Positions 38,544 to 47,598 of a stretch of DNA of 53,947 bases are shown here, piece after piece. The DNA lies in NCBI RefSeq assembly GCF_001043915.1, contig NZ_LABX01000121.1:1-53947 (forward strand), written 5' to 3'. The notes under the pieces were generated by a model. The model was not told where the DNA came from. It searched no databases and worked only from the letters and a program-made list of their open reading frames with translations. This DNA comes from Methylobacterium aquaticum (GTDB lineage Bacteria > Pseudomonadota > Alphaproteobacteria > Rhizobiales > Beijerinckiaceae). Every line of letters begins with the position of its first letter. Position 1 is the stretch's first letter. Position numbers and translations under genes: made by a program.

Positions 38544-40370
38544 ATGCTCGCCGCTCCGCTCCCCCAGGCCCGGTCCGGATCGGAGGCGGCGCAGCGTTCT
38601 CCCTTCGAGCGGCCGGTTCTCGTCTGGCTCATCGTCCTGGCGGGGCTCGCCGGAATCGTGTCCTGGCCCGATCTCGTCGCCGTGTTGCGCGACCTGCGCC
38701 TGCCGGACACCGACGACGCCATGCGGCTCGTGCAGGTGCGTGACCTCCTCGCCGGCCAAGCCTGGTTCGATCTCGCCCAGCACCGCCATGCCGGCGCGCC
38801 GCCGCTGCATTGGTCGCGGCTCGTCGACGCGCCGATCGCCGGCCTGATCCTGCTCGCGCGCCCCGTCGCCGGGCCGGCCCTGGCGGAGGGGATCGCCGCG
38901 GTGCTGTGGCCGCTGATGCTCCTCGTCCTTTACGCGGTGATCCTCTACCGGGGTGTCCGGCGCGTCTTCGGCTGGCGCGCCGCGGCCTTCGCGGTCTTCG
39001 CGGCCACCCAGGCGGTCTTCGTCACCGGCCTGTTCGCCCCAGGGCGGATCGACCACCACAACGTCCAGATCTGCGCGATCCTCGCCCTCGTCCTGTGCGT
39101 CGCCCGGCCGGCCCCGACGCTGCGGGACGGTGCGATGGCGGGTGCGCTGGCGGCGTTCTCGCTCGCGGTCGGGCTGGAGGCGCTGCCGTTCATCGCCGGT
39201 GCCGGCCTCGTCCTCGCCGGCCTCTGGCTGCGCGACGGGCGTGCAACCCTGCCGCCCTTCCTCGGCTTCGGCCTCGGCTTCGGCCTCGTCGCCCCGGCTT
39301 TGTTCGTCGTCCAGACCGGGCCGGCCCTCTGGACCGCGACCGCCTGCGACGCGCTCTCGCCGCCCTGGCTCTGGCTCGGGGCCGCCGCCGCCGTCACGGC
39401 CTCCGCGGCGGCCCTGGTGCCGGAGGCGCGCGGGTGGGGCCTGCGGCTCGGGCTGCTCGCCTTGTGCGGCGGCGTCGCGGTCGGGGGCTTCCTCGCCCTG
39501 TTCCCGGCCTGCGCCGCCGGGCCGTTCACCGGCATGCCCGATCTCGTGCGCGCGGAGTGGCTGGTGAAGGTGCGCGAGATGCGCCCGGTCTGGCAGCTCG
39601 TCCGAATGGCGCCCGATGCGGTCCTGGCCGGCCACGTCCCGGTGCTGATCGGCGCCGTCGTGGCGGGGCTGTGGGCGTGGTGCGGGCGGGACCCGGCCGA
39701 GCGCCGCCTGATGGCCGGCGCCGCCGGCGCGCTCGGGCTCGGCGTGGCGATCGGGACGGCGCAGTTCCGCGGCCTCTACGTCGCCGGCGCCTTCGTGCCC
39801 GTGGTGGCCGGTCCGGTCCTCGACCGGGCGGTGGCCCTCCTGCGCGTGCCCGAGGCGACGCCGCGCCGCCGCCTCGCCGCCCTGGCCCTGAGCCTCGCCC
39901 TGTGCGGCAAGGTCTGGCTCCTCGTGGCGGGGATCCCGCAGGCGCTCACGGGCACCGAGAAGGCGTTCGAGGCCGAGCACGCCGCCTGGCGCCGGTGCAG
40001 CGATCGCCAGGCCATCGCGGCGCTCGATGTCCTGCCGCCCGGACTGATCCTCGCCGAGATCGATCTCGGGCCGAACCTGCTCTTGCACAGCCATCATGCC
40101 GTGGTGGCGGCTCCCTACCACCGGGCACTGCCGGGCCTTGCCGCCTCCATCGAGGCGTTCCGGGACGAGAACGCACTCGCAAGGGTGGCTGCGCGGGTCG
40201 GGGCGGACTACATCGTGGCCTGTGCCCCTCCCGCGAAGCCGGGCGAGGCACCAAGCGTCGTGGCCCGGCTCGGCCAGGGCGCGATCACCCCGCCCGGGCT
40301 GGAGCCGGTCCCGGTGCCGGACACGCCGCTCCGGGTCTGGCGTCTCTCGGCCGGCGCCGCGAAAGGCTAA
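38544..40370 (+). CDS. STT3/GT-C-like multispanning membrane protein
   Basis: A 608-residue protein with about 11-12 hydrophobic segments and no cytoplasmic domain. Near the start, LPDTDDAMRLVQVRDLLAG (Asp55, Asp57, Asp58) followed by GQAWFDLAQHRHAGAP and HWSRLVDAP resembles the DxD first loop of the STT3/PglB/GT-C fold. LFAPGRIDHHNVQI (about 164-176) resembles the second conserved loop. The C-terminal soluble segment is short. It is therefore a candidate lipid-linked-sugar glycosyltransferase or oligosaccharyltransferase relative, of unknown acceptor. The gene starts an operon: its stop is 4 bases before the DUF1499 gene. It is divergent from the UGM-like flavoprotein. Confidence 0.8.
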   Translation: MLAAPLPQARSGSEAAQRSPFERPVLVWLIVLAGLAGIVSWPDLVAVLRDLRLPDTDDAMRLVQVRDLLAGQAWFDLAQHRHAGAPPLHWSRLVDAPIAGLILLARPVAGPALAEGIAAVLWPLMLLVLYAVILYRGVRRVFGWRAAAFAVFAATQAVFVTGLFAPGRIDHHNVQICAILALVLCVARPAPTLRDGAMAGALAAFSLAVGLEALPFIAGAGLVLAGLWLRDGRATLPPFLGFGLGFGLVAPALFVVQTGPALWTATACDALSPPWLWLGAAAAVTASAAALVPEARGWGLRLGLLALCGGVAVGGFLALFPACAAGPFTGMPDLVRAEWLVKVREMRPVWQLVRMAPDAVLAGHVPVLIGAVVAGLWAWCGRDPAERRLMAGAAGALGLGVAIGTAQFRGLYVAGAFVPVVAGPVLDRAVALLRVPEATPRRRLAALALSLALCGKVWLLVAGIPQALTGTEKAFEAEHAAWRRCSDRQAIAALDVLPPGLILAEIDLGPNLLLHSHHAVVAAPYHRALPGLAASIEAFRDENALARVAARVGADYIVACAPPAKPGEAPSVVARLGQGAITPPGLEPVPVPDTPLRVWRLSAGAAKG

Positions 40371-40374
40371 AAGC

Positions 40375-40929
40375 GTGATCGGGCGTGTCGCCGCGCTCTG
40401 CCTCCTCGCCCTCGTCCTGGCGGTTCTGGCCGCCGGGGCCGTGGCGGTCGCCCGCGGCGAGGAGCCCGGCGGCATCGAGGAGGTCTGGATCGCCCTGTTC
40501 GGCCCGCCCGATCTCGGCCCGGTCGATTTCGCGTCGCTGCGCCGTGTGCCGTCCCGGAGCGACGCGCTCGCCTGCGCGGCCGATATCTGTCCGCTCGCCC
40601 AGGCCGACGCGGTGCCGCCGGATCTCGCCGTGCCGGGGGCGCGCCTGCGCGAGATCGTCCGGGCTTGGGCCGAGCGCCAGCCGCGCACCGCCCTGGTCTT
40701 CACCGACCGGTGGGGCGAACAGGACCGCTACGTCGCCCGCACCGCCGTGCTGCGCTGCCCCGACACGATCACGGTCGAGATTGTCGGCCGCGGGGAGGGC
40801 CGATCGAGCCTCGCGCTCTACATCCGCAGCCAGGCCGGCTGCCCCGTCCTGGCGACGAGCGGCGGGCGGCTGACCCGCTGGCTCGCCGGGATCGCGGCAG
40901 CCACGGGCACCGAAGCGAACGAGGGGTGA
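40375..40929 (+). CDS. DUF1499 protein with N-terminal membrane segment
   Basis: 184 residues starting at GTG 40375, 4 bases after the previous stop. One N-terminal transmembrane or signal segment (VAALCLLALVLAVLAAGAVAV) precedes a DUF1499 domain (ADICPLAQAD; ALVFTDRWGEQDRYVARTAVLRCPDTITVEIV; TRWLAGI). DUF1499 has no known activity. The domain should face the periplasm. The operon position suggests it acts with the upstream GT-C-like protein or the downstream flavoprotein. The frame extends to 40096 within the upstream gene and is not used. Confidence 0.82.
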   Translation: MIGRVAALCLLALVLAVLAAGAVAVARGEEPGGIEEVWIALFGPPDLGPVDFASLRRVPSRSDALACAADICPLAQADAVPPDLAVPGARLREIVRAWAERQPRTALVFTDRWGEQDRYVARTAVLRCPDTITVEIVGRGEGRSSLALYIRSQAGCPVLATSGGRLTRWLAGIAAATGTEANEG

Positions 40930-40937
40930 CGACCCGC

Positions 40938-42245
40938 ATGCCGCGCGCCGCACACGAGCATCTGAGCCCGACCAGCCTCCCGCCGCTGGCGGCCCTGCCG
41001 GCCGAACCGGACGTGGCGGTGATCGGCGCCGGCGCCGCCGGGATCGGTGCGGCGCGCCGGCTCCTCGCCCGCGGCCTGGCGGTCGCCGTGCTGGAGGCCC
41101 GCGGGCGGCTCGGCGGCCGCACCGTCACCACCGCCCTGCGCGGCCATCCGGTCGATCTCGGCGCCCACTGGCTCCATGCCGGGCCGATCAACCCCCTGGT
41201 GACCCTCGGTTTTCAGCGCGGCGAGCCCCTGCGCCGGGCGGCGCAGGAGAGCCACCTCTGGGTCGGGCGCCGGCCGGGCCGGGCGGCGGAGGAGCTGGCC
41301 TTCGGCCGCGCCTGGTCCGTCGCCGACCGGGCGATGACCGACGGCGCGCGCTTGGGCGCCGAGGACCGGCCCGCGGCCGAAGCCTTGCCGCCGGGCCTCG
41401 GGCCCTGGGGCAAGCGGGTCTCTCTGGTGCACGGTCTCGTCTCGGGCCGGCCGCTGACCGAGATCAGCCTGCACGACTTCCCCAGCATGGAATACGGCGA
41501 CAACTTCTTCATTGCCGGCGGTTACGGCGCCTATCTCGCCCGCCTCGCCGCCGGGCTGCCGGTGGCCCTCGCCACGCCGGTGATCGCCCTCGACTGGGCC
41601 GGGGAGGGGGTTCGGCTCGATCTCGGGGCACGCGGGACGATGCGGGCGCGGGCCGCCCTCGTCACTGCCCCGATGATGGTGTTGCAGGAGCCCGCTCCGG
41701 CGCTCCGCTTCGCCCCCGACCTGCCGGGCCCGGTCCGTGCGGCCATCGACGGTTTCCGAACCGGCATCTACGAGCACGTGGTGGTGCACTGGCCGGCCTC
41801 GCCGTTCCGTGGCCGCGACCGGCTGGCGAGCCTGATCGGGGGCCGGCTTCAGCCGCCCGGCCTGCTGACGCGGGTCGACGGGACGCCGTTCCACTATTTC
41901 GAACTCGACGTGCCCCTGGCCGCCCGCCTCGACGCGGCCCGCGCCGGGGCCGACGGCGCGCGGCGGCTGGTGCGCGAGACCCTGGCCGAGCAGGTCGGGC
42001 GCGGTGCGCTTCGCGACCTGGCCGTGCCGGCGGTGACCGAGTGGCGCCACGATCCCTGGTCGCGCGGCTCCTGGGCGGTGGTGCCGCCGGGCCATGCGAA
42101 GGCCCGCGACCTCCTGAAGGAGGCGGTGGCCGCGCGGATCTGGTTTGCCGGCGAGGCCTTGTCGCGCGAGCAATGGGGCACCGCGGGCGGCGCCTTCGCG
42201 GAGGGGGAGCGGGCGGCCGACGCGATCGCCGCCGCGCTCGCCTGA
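40938..42245 (+). CDS. Amine-oxidase-like FAD-dependent oxidoreductase
   Basis: A 435-residue flavoprotein of the monoamine oxidase superfamily. DVAVIGAGAAGIGAARRLL (25-43), VLEARGRLGGRTVT and DLGAHWLH (the GG-doublet and FAD contacts) lie at the N-terminus. The C-terminus carries WFAGEALSREQWGTAGGAFAEGERAADAI, the usual FAD-closing motif. The substrate is unknown; it lacks a signal peptide. The ATG at 40938 is 8 bases after the DUF1499 stop, so it is translated from the same mRNA. The open frame reaches back to 40665 but that part belongs to the upstream gene. Confidence 0.85.
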   Translation: MPRAAHEHLSPTSLPPLAALPAEPDVAVIGAGAAGIGAARRLLARGLAVAVLEARGRLGGRTVTTALRGHPVDLGAHWLHAGPINPLVTLGFQRGEPLRRAAQESHLWVGRRPGRAAEELAFGRAWSVADRAMTDGARLGAEDRPAAEALPPGLGPWGKRVSLVHGLVSGRPLTEISLHDFPSMEYGDNFFIAGGYGAYLARLAAGLPVALATPVIALDWAGEGVRLDLGARGTMRARAALVTAPMMVLQEPAPALRFAPDLPGPVRAAIDGFRTGIYEHVVVHWPASPFRGRDRLASLIGGRLQPPGLLTRVDGTPFHYFELDVPLAARLDAARAGADGARRLVRETLAEQVGRGALRDLAVPAVTEWRHDPWSRGSWAVVPPGHAKARDLLKEAVAARIWFAGEALSREQWGTAGGAFAEGERAADAIAAALA

Positions 42246-42302
42246 CGGCGTTCTCCTAAAATCCATCGTGTGATTGCCACGAAGGCTCCCTACATTCCCG
42301 CC

Positions 42303-42779
42303 ATGCTGACACGCCTCCTCACTCTCGTCCTGCTCCTCGGCCTCTCCTGCGTGGTCGGGTCCCATGCCCAGCCGCTGACCCGCAACGTGCTCAAGGGCGC
42401 CTGCGAGAAGCTCGTCATCGCCGGCCGGGATGTCAGCCCGACCTGCGGCGAGAGTCTCGTCAACACGGTCCAGGGCCGGCGCACCTCGTTCGACTTCACG
42501 TCGAGCGACGGCACCACGGTCAGCTTCAGCGGCACCGGCATGCCGCAGGACCGCCAGGAGGAGGTCGGCGTCGACGCGCTCCAGCCGGTCAGCGCCGTGA
42601 TCCTCATGGTGAAGGGGACCGATGGCGGCATCACCCGCGATACGCTGATGACCGTCGGCTCCTGTCGCTTCCCCCCCGCGGGCCCCGGCCGTTCGACCGT
42701 CGCCTGCGCGGCCGATACCCAGCGCGGCCGCTTCGAGGGGACCTTCACCACGGCGAGCGACGCGCCAGCCGGGAAGTAG
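42303..42779 (+). CDS. Secreted protein of unknown function
   Basis: 158 residues with a clear signal peptide (MLTRLLTLVLLLGLSCVVGSHAQ) and four Cys in the mature part (GACEKLV, SPTCGES, GSCRFPP, VACAADT), likely two disulfide bonds. The sequence has beta-strand character (TSFDFTSSDGTTVSFSGTG). I do not recognise the family. The frame starts at 42270 but the signal peptide begins at 42303. It follows the amine-oxidase-like gene by 57 bases and may be part of that transcript. Confidence 0.75.
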   Translation: MLTRLLTLVLLLGLSCVVGSHAQPLTRNVLKGACEKLVIAGRDVSPTCGESLVNTVQGRRTSFDFTSSDGTTVSFSGTGMPQDRQEEVGVDALQPVSAVILMVKGTDGGITRDTLMTVGSCRFPPAGPGRSTVACAADTQRGRFEGTFTTASDAPAGK

Positions 42780-43190
42780 CCGCCGCCGGAATGATGGTCC
42801 GGCGCGGCAAAGGTGGGTCGAGGGCCTTTCGCGCGACGTTCCGTGTGAACCTCCCCCTTCGGGGATGGCAGGCCGCGTCCTGTCGCGTGACGATCGCGAA
42901 TGGATCATCGCGCCGATGCGGCGGCGGCACGATCCTGCATGCGGATCGCGGCGCCCCTGAACCCTCGACGAGCGCACCGTGGCCGAGCATCGCATGCTCG
43001 ACCGTGAGCGGGGACGGGCCGGCGGGGAGAGCCCTCGGCGATTCCGAGCGGAGGGGCTCCCCATGTCTCGGCCGATCGGCGCGCTGCTGTCGGAGTGGGT
43101 CGCTGCCGAGAGACCGCAGACCGCACGGGCGGTCTGCGCCCGGGGCGAGGCCCGCCTTGCGGTGAGGTCTCACCCCTGAATGTCTTGGCG
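42780..43190. other. Intergenic region, no gene seen
   Basis: A 411-base convergent gap between the secreted protein gene and the ompA-like gene. No plausible protein. A strong hairpin is at 43116-43137. Confidence 0.5.
43116..43137 (-). terminator. Perfect 9-bp hairpin beyond the OmpA gene
   Basis: GCAGACCGC (43116-43124) pairs with GCGGTCTGC (43129-43137) across a four-base ACGG loop, 54 bases downstream of the OmpA-like stop codon. No T-tract. Confidence 0.55.
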
Positions 43191-45326
43191 CTATCGCGGC
43201 GGCTGGGCCTGCGATGGCTGCTGCTGGATCAGCGGAGTGATGCGCCGCACGGTGACCCGGCGGTTCTCCCGCGAGGGGCCTTGCGTGTTCACCTTCAGGG
43301 ACTGCTCGCCATAGCCCTGGGTGGTGAGGTTTTCCGGCGGTACCTTGAAGTCGCGGGTCAGCACCTCGGCCACCGATTGGGCGCGCCTGTCGGAGAGCGA
43401 GAGGTTGTCGACGTCGCTGCCGACCGCATCGGTGTAGCCCTCGATCAGGAACACCTCCTGCGGGTTGTTCCGGATCGCCTGGTTGATCGCCGCCGCGATG
43501 GTGGCGAGGCGGCGGGCCTGGTCGGGCGTCACCTGCCACGAGCCGGTGTCGAAGGTGATCGTATCGATGTCGACGCTGCGCATGCGGGCGCGCAGGGTCG
43601 GGCTGTAGCGCACCTGGTCGAGGGTATAGCGCCGCTCGACCGGAGCCACCGGCGGAGCGGTGAGCGCCTCGTAGATCGCCCCCTCGTCGGCCTGCTCCGC
43701 CTCGACCACGTAGCGCTCGCGGGGGATGCGGATATCGGGTGGCGGCAGCACCACCACGTCCTGCTCGATCGACCGCGGCGGGCCCGCATAGGAATTGTCG
43801 ATCAGCACCACCTCGCGACCATCGGGACCGCGACGGGTGCGCCGCAGCAGGCGACCGTCGTCGTCCACCACCGTGAAGACCTGGATGCCGCCGGGGCGGT
43901 CGATGATCGTCACCGTGTCGCGGCCGCGCCTCTCGATGCGGGCGTCGCGGTCGAGGAGGCGGAAGCGCTCGGTCTCGTCGTGGCGCAGGAAGTAGCGGTC
44001 GTCGTCGCGCACGATCACCCGGCCGGGCTCGCGAATGATCACGCGGCCATTCTCGTTGAACTCGCGCCGGGCGCGGCGGACATCCTCGTAGCTGCGCACG
44101 TCGATGTCGCCGCGGCGGAACCCGCCCGGCACATAGTCCGGCGCATCGCGCCGGTAGCCGCCGGGCAGGTCGCCCCGGTCGTCCGGCCCGCTCCGGTCGA
44201 CGCCTCGGCGGTCGCCGTCTCGCCGATCCTGGTCGCGCGGGTCGCGCCGATCGACGCCGCGGTCCTCCGGCATTCCTCCGCCTCCACCCGGCACGAAGGG
44301 CCGGCCCGGCACACCGGGCTGCTGATTCGGGGGAAGGGGCGTGCCGTTCGGACCGGTGCCGGGTGCCTCCGGTCGGCCCGGTCCTCGCCCTGGAGCGCCG
44401 GGCTGCGGCTCGCCGGCGGGCGGGCGGTTCGGTTCGGACTGGCTCGGCCCGCCGACCGGTGGCGCCGGCCGGCCCGGGGGCTCCCCGGGGGCTTGTCCCG
44501 GAGCCGGCGGCTGGCCGGGGCCACGCTGGGCCGGGCCGCCCGGTGCGTCGGGCCCGCGGCGCTCGTCGCGCGGCTCGGGTCTCTCGTCGCGGCGATCCTG
44601 CGGGCGGTCCTGACCCGGCTGGCGATCCGGCCGCGCATCCGGCGCCGGACGCTCGCGCTGGTCGGGGCGCGCGGCCGGGCCGCGATCCTGCGGCGGAGCC
44701 GGTGGACGGCCGTACTCCTCTCCGCGTGGCGTGCGCGGCTCCTGACGGTCTTGCCGGTCGGGCCGCTCCTGCCGGTCGGGCCGCTCCTGGCGGTCGGGGC
44801 GCTCCTGCCGGTCGGGACGGCCTTGCGGATCACGCTCTTGAGGGTCGGGCCGCTGCTGCGGCTCGGGTCGCTCGCGCGGCGGCGATGGGCGGTCGCGCGG
44901 CTCCTGCCGCTCGGGCCGTTCGCGCTGCGGCTCCGGGCGCTCCTGACGCGGCTCGGGCCGCTCGCGCGGCTCGGGCCGCGGCGCCGGGCGCTCTTGGCGG
45001 GGTTCGGGTCGTTCCTGACGGGGTTCGGGTCGTTCCTGGCGAGGCTCAGGGCGTTCCTGCCGCGGCTCCGGCCGTTCGCGGGGCTCCGGTCGCTCGGCTG
45101 GACCACGCTCTGGGCGCGGGCCGCCACCTGGGGCTCCGGGTCCGCCATGCCCGCGCTCGCCGGGGCCTCCGGGCCCACCCGGACCACCCCGCTCTCCCGG
45201 CCCGCCCTGGGCCAGCCGGATCACGTCGTCGCTTCGCGCCGCCACCTGGCTCGCAAGAAGGGGCTGGAGCAGCAGCGCCGGCAGGATCGTGCCGGTCAGC
45301 AGCAGTGCGCGGGCAGGGCGCATCAA
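43191..45326 (-). CDS. OmpA family protein with disordered Pro/Arg/Glu-rich repeat region
   Basis: A 711-residue envelope protein. A signal peptide (LLLTGTILPALLLQPLLASQVAA) is followed by a short collagen-like Gly-X-Y stretch (GGPGERGGPGGPGGPGERG, about 41-68), then about 300 residues of Pro/Arg/Glu/Gln-rich repeats, among them ERPEPRQ heptads and PDRQER hexads. The region from about 385 to 580 is conserved-looking beta-rich sequence, and the last ~110 residues are an OmpA C-terminal peptidoglycan-binding domain with LIEGYTDAVGSDVDNLSLSDRRAQSV. The whole could tether the outer membrane or a surface layer to the wall; the repeat region's role is unknown. DUF2865 lies upstream on the same strand, 81 bases away. 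Confidence 0.88.
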   Translation of the reverse strand: MMRPARALLLTGTILPALLLQPLLASQVAARSDDVIRLAQGGPGERGGPGGPGGPGERGHGGPGAPGGGPRPERGPAERPEPRERPEPRQERPEPRQERPEPRQERPEPRQERPAPRPEPRERPEPRQERPEPQRERPERQEPRDRPSPPRERPEPQQRPDPQERDPQGRPDRQERPDRQERPDRQERPDRQDRQEPRTPRGEEYGRPPAPPQDRGPAARPDQRERPAPDARPDRQPGQDRPQDRRDERPEPRDERRGPDAPGGPAQRGPGQPPAPGQAPGEPPGRPAPPVGGPSQSEPNRPPAGEPQPGAPGRGPGRPEAPGTGPNGTPLPPNQQPGVPGRPFVPGGGGGMPEDRGVDRRDPRDQDRRDGDRRGVDRSGPDDRGDLPGGYRRDAPDYVPGGFRRGDIDVRSYEDVRRARREFNENGRVIIREPGRVIVRDDDRYFLRHDETERFRLLDRDARIERRGRDTVTIIDRPGGIQVFTVVDDDGRLLRRTRRGPDGREVVLIDNSYAGPPRSIEQDVVVLPPPDIRIPRERYVVEAEQADEGAIYEALTAPPVAPVERRYTLDQVRYSPTLRARMRSVDIDTITFDTGSWQVTPDQARRLATIAAAINQAIRNNPQEVFLIEGYTDAVGSDVDNLSLSDRRAQSVAEVLTRDFKVPPENLTTQGYGEQSLKVNTQGPSRENRRVTVRRITPLIQQQPSQAQPPR

Positions 45327-45407
45327 GGGAGAACCTCTCGTCCGTCGTCGGTCCCTTCGAACACAGTGACGGCGAGATGGTTCCCGTTGGTCAGCCGCCC
45401 CGCTCGG

Positions 45408-46442
45408 TCAGGGCGTGGCGACGGGGGCGGCGCCCGGAGGCGGAACCGTCACCGCCGCTGCCTGCGGACCGTCCGTCTTGGCGGCGAGGGGCACCGGGAT
45501 CAGGTTGGGGGCGATGATCCGGACCGCGGGACGCTCCTCCAAGACGACGGCGGGCCGCGGCGTCTCGGCGGCGGGCTCGGTCGCCTCCTCGACCCGGCTT
45601 GCGGCGGTGGCGGCCAGGGCCGCGGCGGCCCGGTCGGCGCGGCCGACCAGGGTCAGGCGCACTTTCGGCCGCGACATCGCCTCGGCCTGGGCCGGGGTGA
45701 CGAAGATGTCGCCCTTGTGGCGCACCAGCATGCTTTCGGCCTTGACGAGCGCCTGCGCCCAGGTCTGCGTGCCCTTGCACGAGCAGTTCGGCACGAAAGT
45801 CTTCTGGAACTTGAAGGCGTTCGGCAGAGCCGAGTAGGCGCGCTTGGTCTGGATCGCGGCGGCCTGGGTCAGTCCGCTGTCGGTCGGCGGCATCGAGTAG
45901 GCGGCGGCCTCGGCCCCAGGGCAGAGCGCCTGGCACATCTCGTCCGCCCCCTCCCGCCCGTCGGGCAGGTTCGGCATCGGGAAATAGGCACCGTCGCACA
46001 TCCGCACGCAGATCACCTGCGACCCGCCGCGCCCGAAGCCCTCCGCCGGCTTCGGGTGGAGCGCGGCGGCGCTCGGCAGGCCGGTGCAGGTGTCCTTCAC
46101 GGCGGCGATCAGCTGCGCGCGGCGCGCATTTGACACCTCGCGGGCCCCCGCGCCGTAGCCGGCATTGAGGGCGCGGATGCGCTGCTCGACCTGGGCGCAT
46201 TGCGGCGGCCGCATGTCGAAGAACAGGAAGCGCCCGCCCTCGCAGCCGATCGACTGGCGATAGGCGACGAGCTGCTGGATCTCCTCGATCTGGCCGCGGT
46301 TCGAGTCCCGCTGCAATCCCGCAAGCTCGGCGCGGAAGCGCTGGCAGGCGGCCGCGTTGGGCTCGGCCAGGGCAGCCTGGCACAAGGAAAGGGTCGCAAG
46401 GACGCCGGCGAGGAGCCGGACCGTGAGGCGAAGCAGCGGCAT
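45408..46442 (-). CDS. DUF2865 exported protein
   Basis: A 344-residue protein with a signal peptide (LTVRLLAGVLATLSLCQAALA) and the Cys-rich DUF2865 domain (ACQRFRAELAGLQR, QVICVRMCDGAYFPMPNLP, EMCQALCPGAEAAAY, FVPNCSCKGT). DUF2865 is typical of Hyphomicrobiales and lacks a known function; the paired Cys residues suggest disulfides in the periplasm. The last ~90 residues are Pro/Ala-rich. The ATG at 46442 begins the signal peptide, though the frame is open to 46553. Same strand as the OmpA-like gene that follows. Confidence 0.88.
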   Translation of the reverse strand: MPLLRLTVRLLAGVLATLSLCQAALAEPNAAACQRFRAELAGLQRDSNRGQIEEIQQLVAYRQSIGCEGGRFLFFDMRPPQCAQVEQRIRALNAGYGAGAREVSNARRAQLIAAVKDTCTGLPSAAALHPKPAEGFGRGGSQVICVRMCDGAYFPMPNLPDGREGADEMCQALCPGAEAAAYSMPPTDSGLTQAAAIQTKRAYSALPNAFKFQKTFVPNCSCKGTQTWAQALVKAESMLVRHKGDIFVTPAQAEAMSRPKVRLTLVGRADRAAAALAATAASRVEEATEPAAETPRPAVVLEERPAVRIIAPNLIPVPLAAKTDGPQAAAVTVPPPGAAPVATP

Positions 46443-46626
46443 GGTATGCGGGAACCGGCCGTGATGCGAGGACGATCCGCCCCCGAGAGGGCGGCGGACG
46501 AAGACGAGCCGTCCCCCGGATGGGGACCCAAGCGTGGCGGGACGGGACGGCATCGTTCTACCCGCCCTCGCCGCCGCGCGACACCCTCCCTACATAGGTT
46601 ACGCTTGTTTGGGAAAGGTTGATGCG

Positions 46627-47142
46627 ATGGTGTGGCGGCGGGGTCTCACGGCGCTCTGCGGGGTGGCCTGTCTCGGGCTGGCCGCGGGCGCGGCGGTGGC
46701 GCAGGAGCCGGACCGGATCTTCGACAAGTCGACCGTCTGGCGGCCGCTGACGCCGAACGACAAGCTCGTGGTCTACGGCATCGACGATCCGGACGTGGCC
46801 GGCGTCGCCTGCCACTATACCCAGCCGGAGAAGGGCGGCATCAAGGGCACCCTCGGCCTCGCCGAGGAGGTGTCCGACATCTCGCTCTCCTGCCGCCAGA
46901 TCGGGCCTGTCAAGTTCAAGGACAAGATCAAGCAGGGCGAAGTCGTGTTCAGCGAGCGCCGCTCGCTGATCTTCAAGAGCATGCAGATCGTGCGCGGCTG
47001 CGACGCCAAGCGCAACACCCTGATCTATATGGTGTACTCCGACAAGGTGGTGCAGGGCTCGCCGAAGAACTCGACCTCGACGGTGCCGCTGATGCCGTGG
47101 GGGACCGAGCCGCCGCCGAAATGCGGCGACTTCCTGGGCTGA
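46627..47142 (+). CDS. creA: CreA family periplasmic protein
   Basis: A 171-residue protein with a signal peptide (LTALCGVACLGLAAGAAVAQ) and the CreA domain: DKSTVWRPLTPNDKLVVYGIDDPDVAGVACHYT, then GGIKGTLGLAEE, SDISLSCRQIGPVKF and KSMQIVRGCDAKRNTLIYMVYSDK. Its four Cys residues are spaced as in the family. CreA has no defined biochemical role. The ATG at 46627 follows GGGAAAGG; the frame runs from 46534. It converges on the next gene with 22 bases between the stop codons. Confidence 0.92.
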   Translation: MVWRRGLTALCGVACLGLAAGAAVAQEPDRIFDKSTVWRPLTPNDKLVVYGIDDPDVAGVACHYTQPEKGGIKGTLGLAEEVSDISLSCRQIGPVKFKDKIKQGEVVFSERRSLIFKSMQIVRGCDAKRNTLIYMVYSDKVVQGSPKNSTSTVPLMPWGTEPPPKCGDFLG

Positions 47143-47164
47143 CGACCGGCCTACGCGCCGGGTC

Positions 47165-47533
47165 TCAGCCCGCGTCGCGGAGCCGCTGCCCGGCCTCGCC
47201 GTAGCCCTGCGCGGACGCGGTGCGGTTGGCGATGCCGCGGCTCAGCACGATCCATTCGAGATCGTTGATCGCCGCCACCAGCCGCGCCCGCTCGGGCCCC
47301 TCCGACCCGTCGTCGGGTCTCGCCTCGGCGAGATTCACCGCGGCGATCAGCACCTGGTCGCGCCGGTCCTCGATCCGGGGATCGCGCTCGACATGGCCGC
47401 GCACGTCGTCGTCGAAAAGCCGGATGACGGCCCAGGGCAGCGCGTCGGCGCTGCACCCCGACGGGTAGCTCCGGGCGACGAGGCGGGCCTGCGCAGCGGC
47501 CTCCCGGACGAGTTCGACGAGCTTGGCGACCAT
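47165..47533 (-). CDS. Small helical protein of unknown function
   Basis: 122 residues from ATG 47533 (MVAKLVELVREAAAQARLVA), cytoplasmic-looking and mostly helical, with IEDRRDQVLIAAVNLAEARPD and ERARLVAAINDLEWIVLSR as the longest helices. No motif is recognised. It lies 65 bases downstream of the alpha/beta hydrolase gene on the same strand and may be co-transcribed with it. An open frame on this strand continues to 49579 by chance of base composition. Confidence 0.65.
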   Translation of the reverse strand: MVAKLVELVREAAAQARLVARSYPSGCSADALPWAVIRLFDDDVRGHVERDPRIEDRRDQVLIAAVNLAEARPDDGSEGPERARLVAAINDLEWIVLSRGIANRTASAQGYGEAGQRLRDAG

Positions 47534-47598
47534 GGCGTGTCCGCTGTGAATGTCATGAGCGGGACCCGCGACGGCGTGCGGGTCCCGAGGGCTGAGCC

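Noticed and set aside
43095..46133. A plus-strand frame of about 1000 codons opposite the OmpA-like and DUF2865 genes
   Set aside because: It is the mirror of the Pro/Arg/Glu repeat region and the signal-peptide-bearing genes on the other strand are clearly real.
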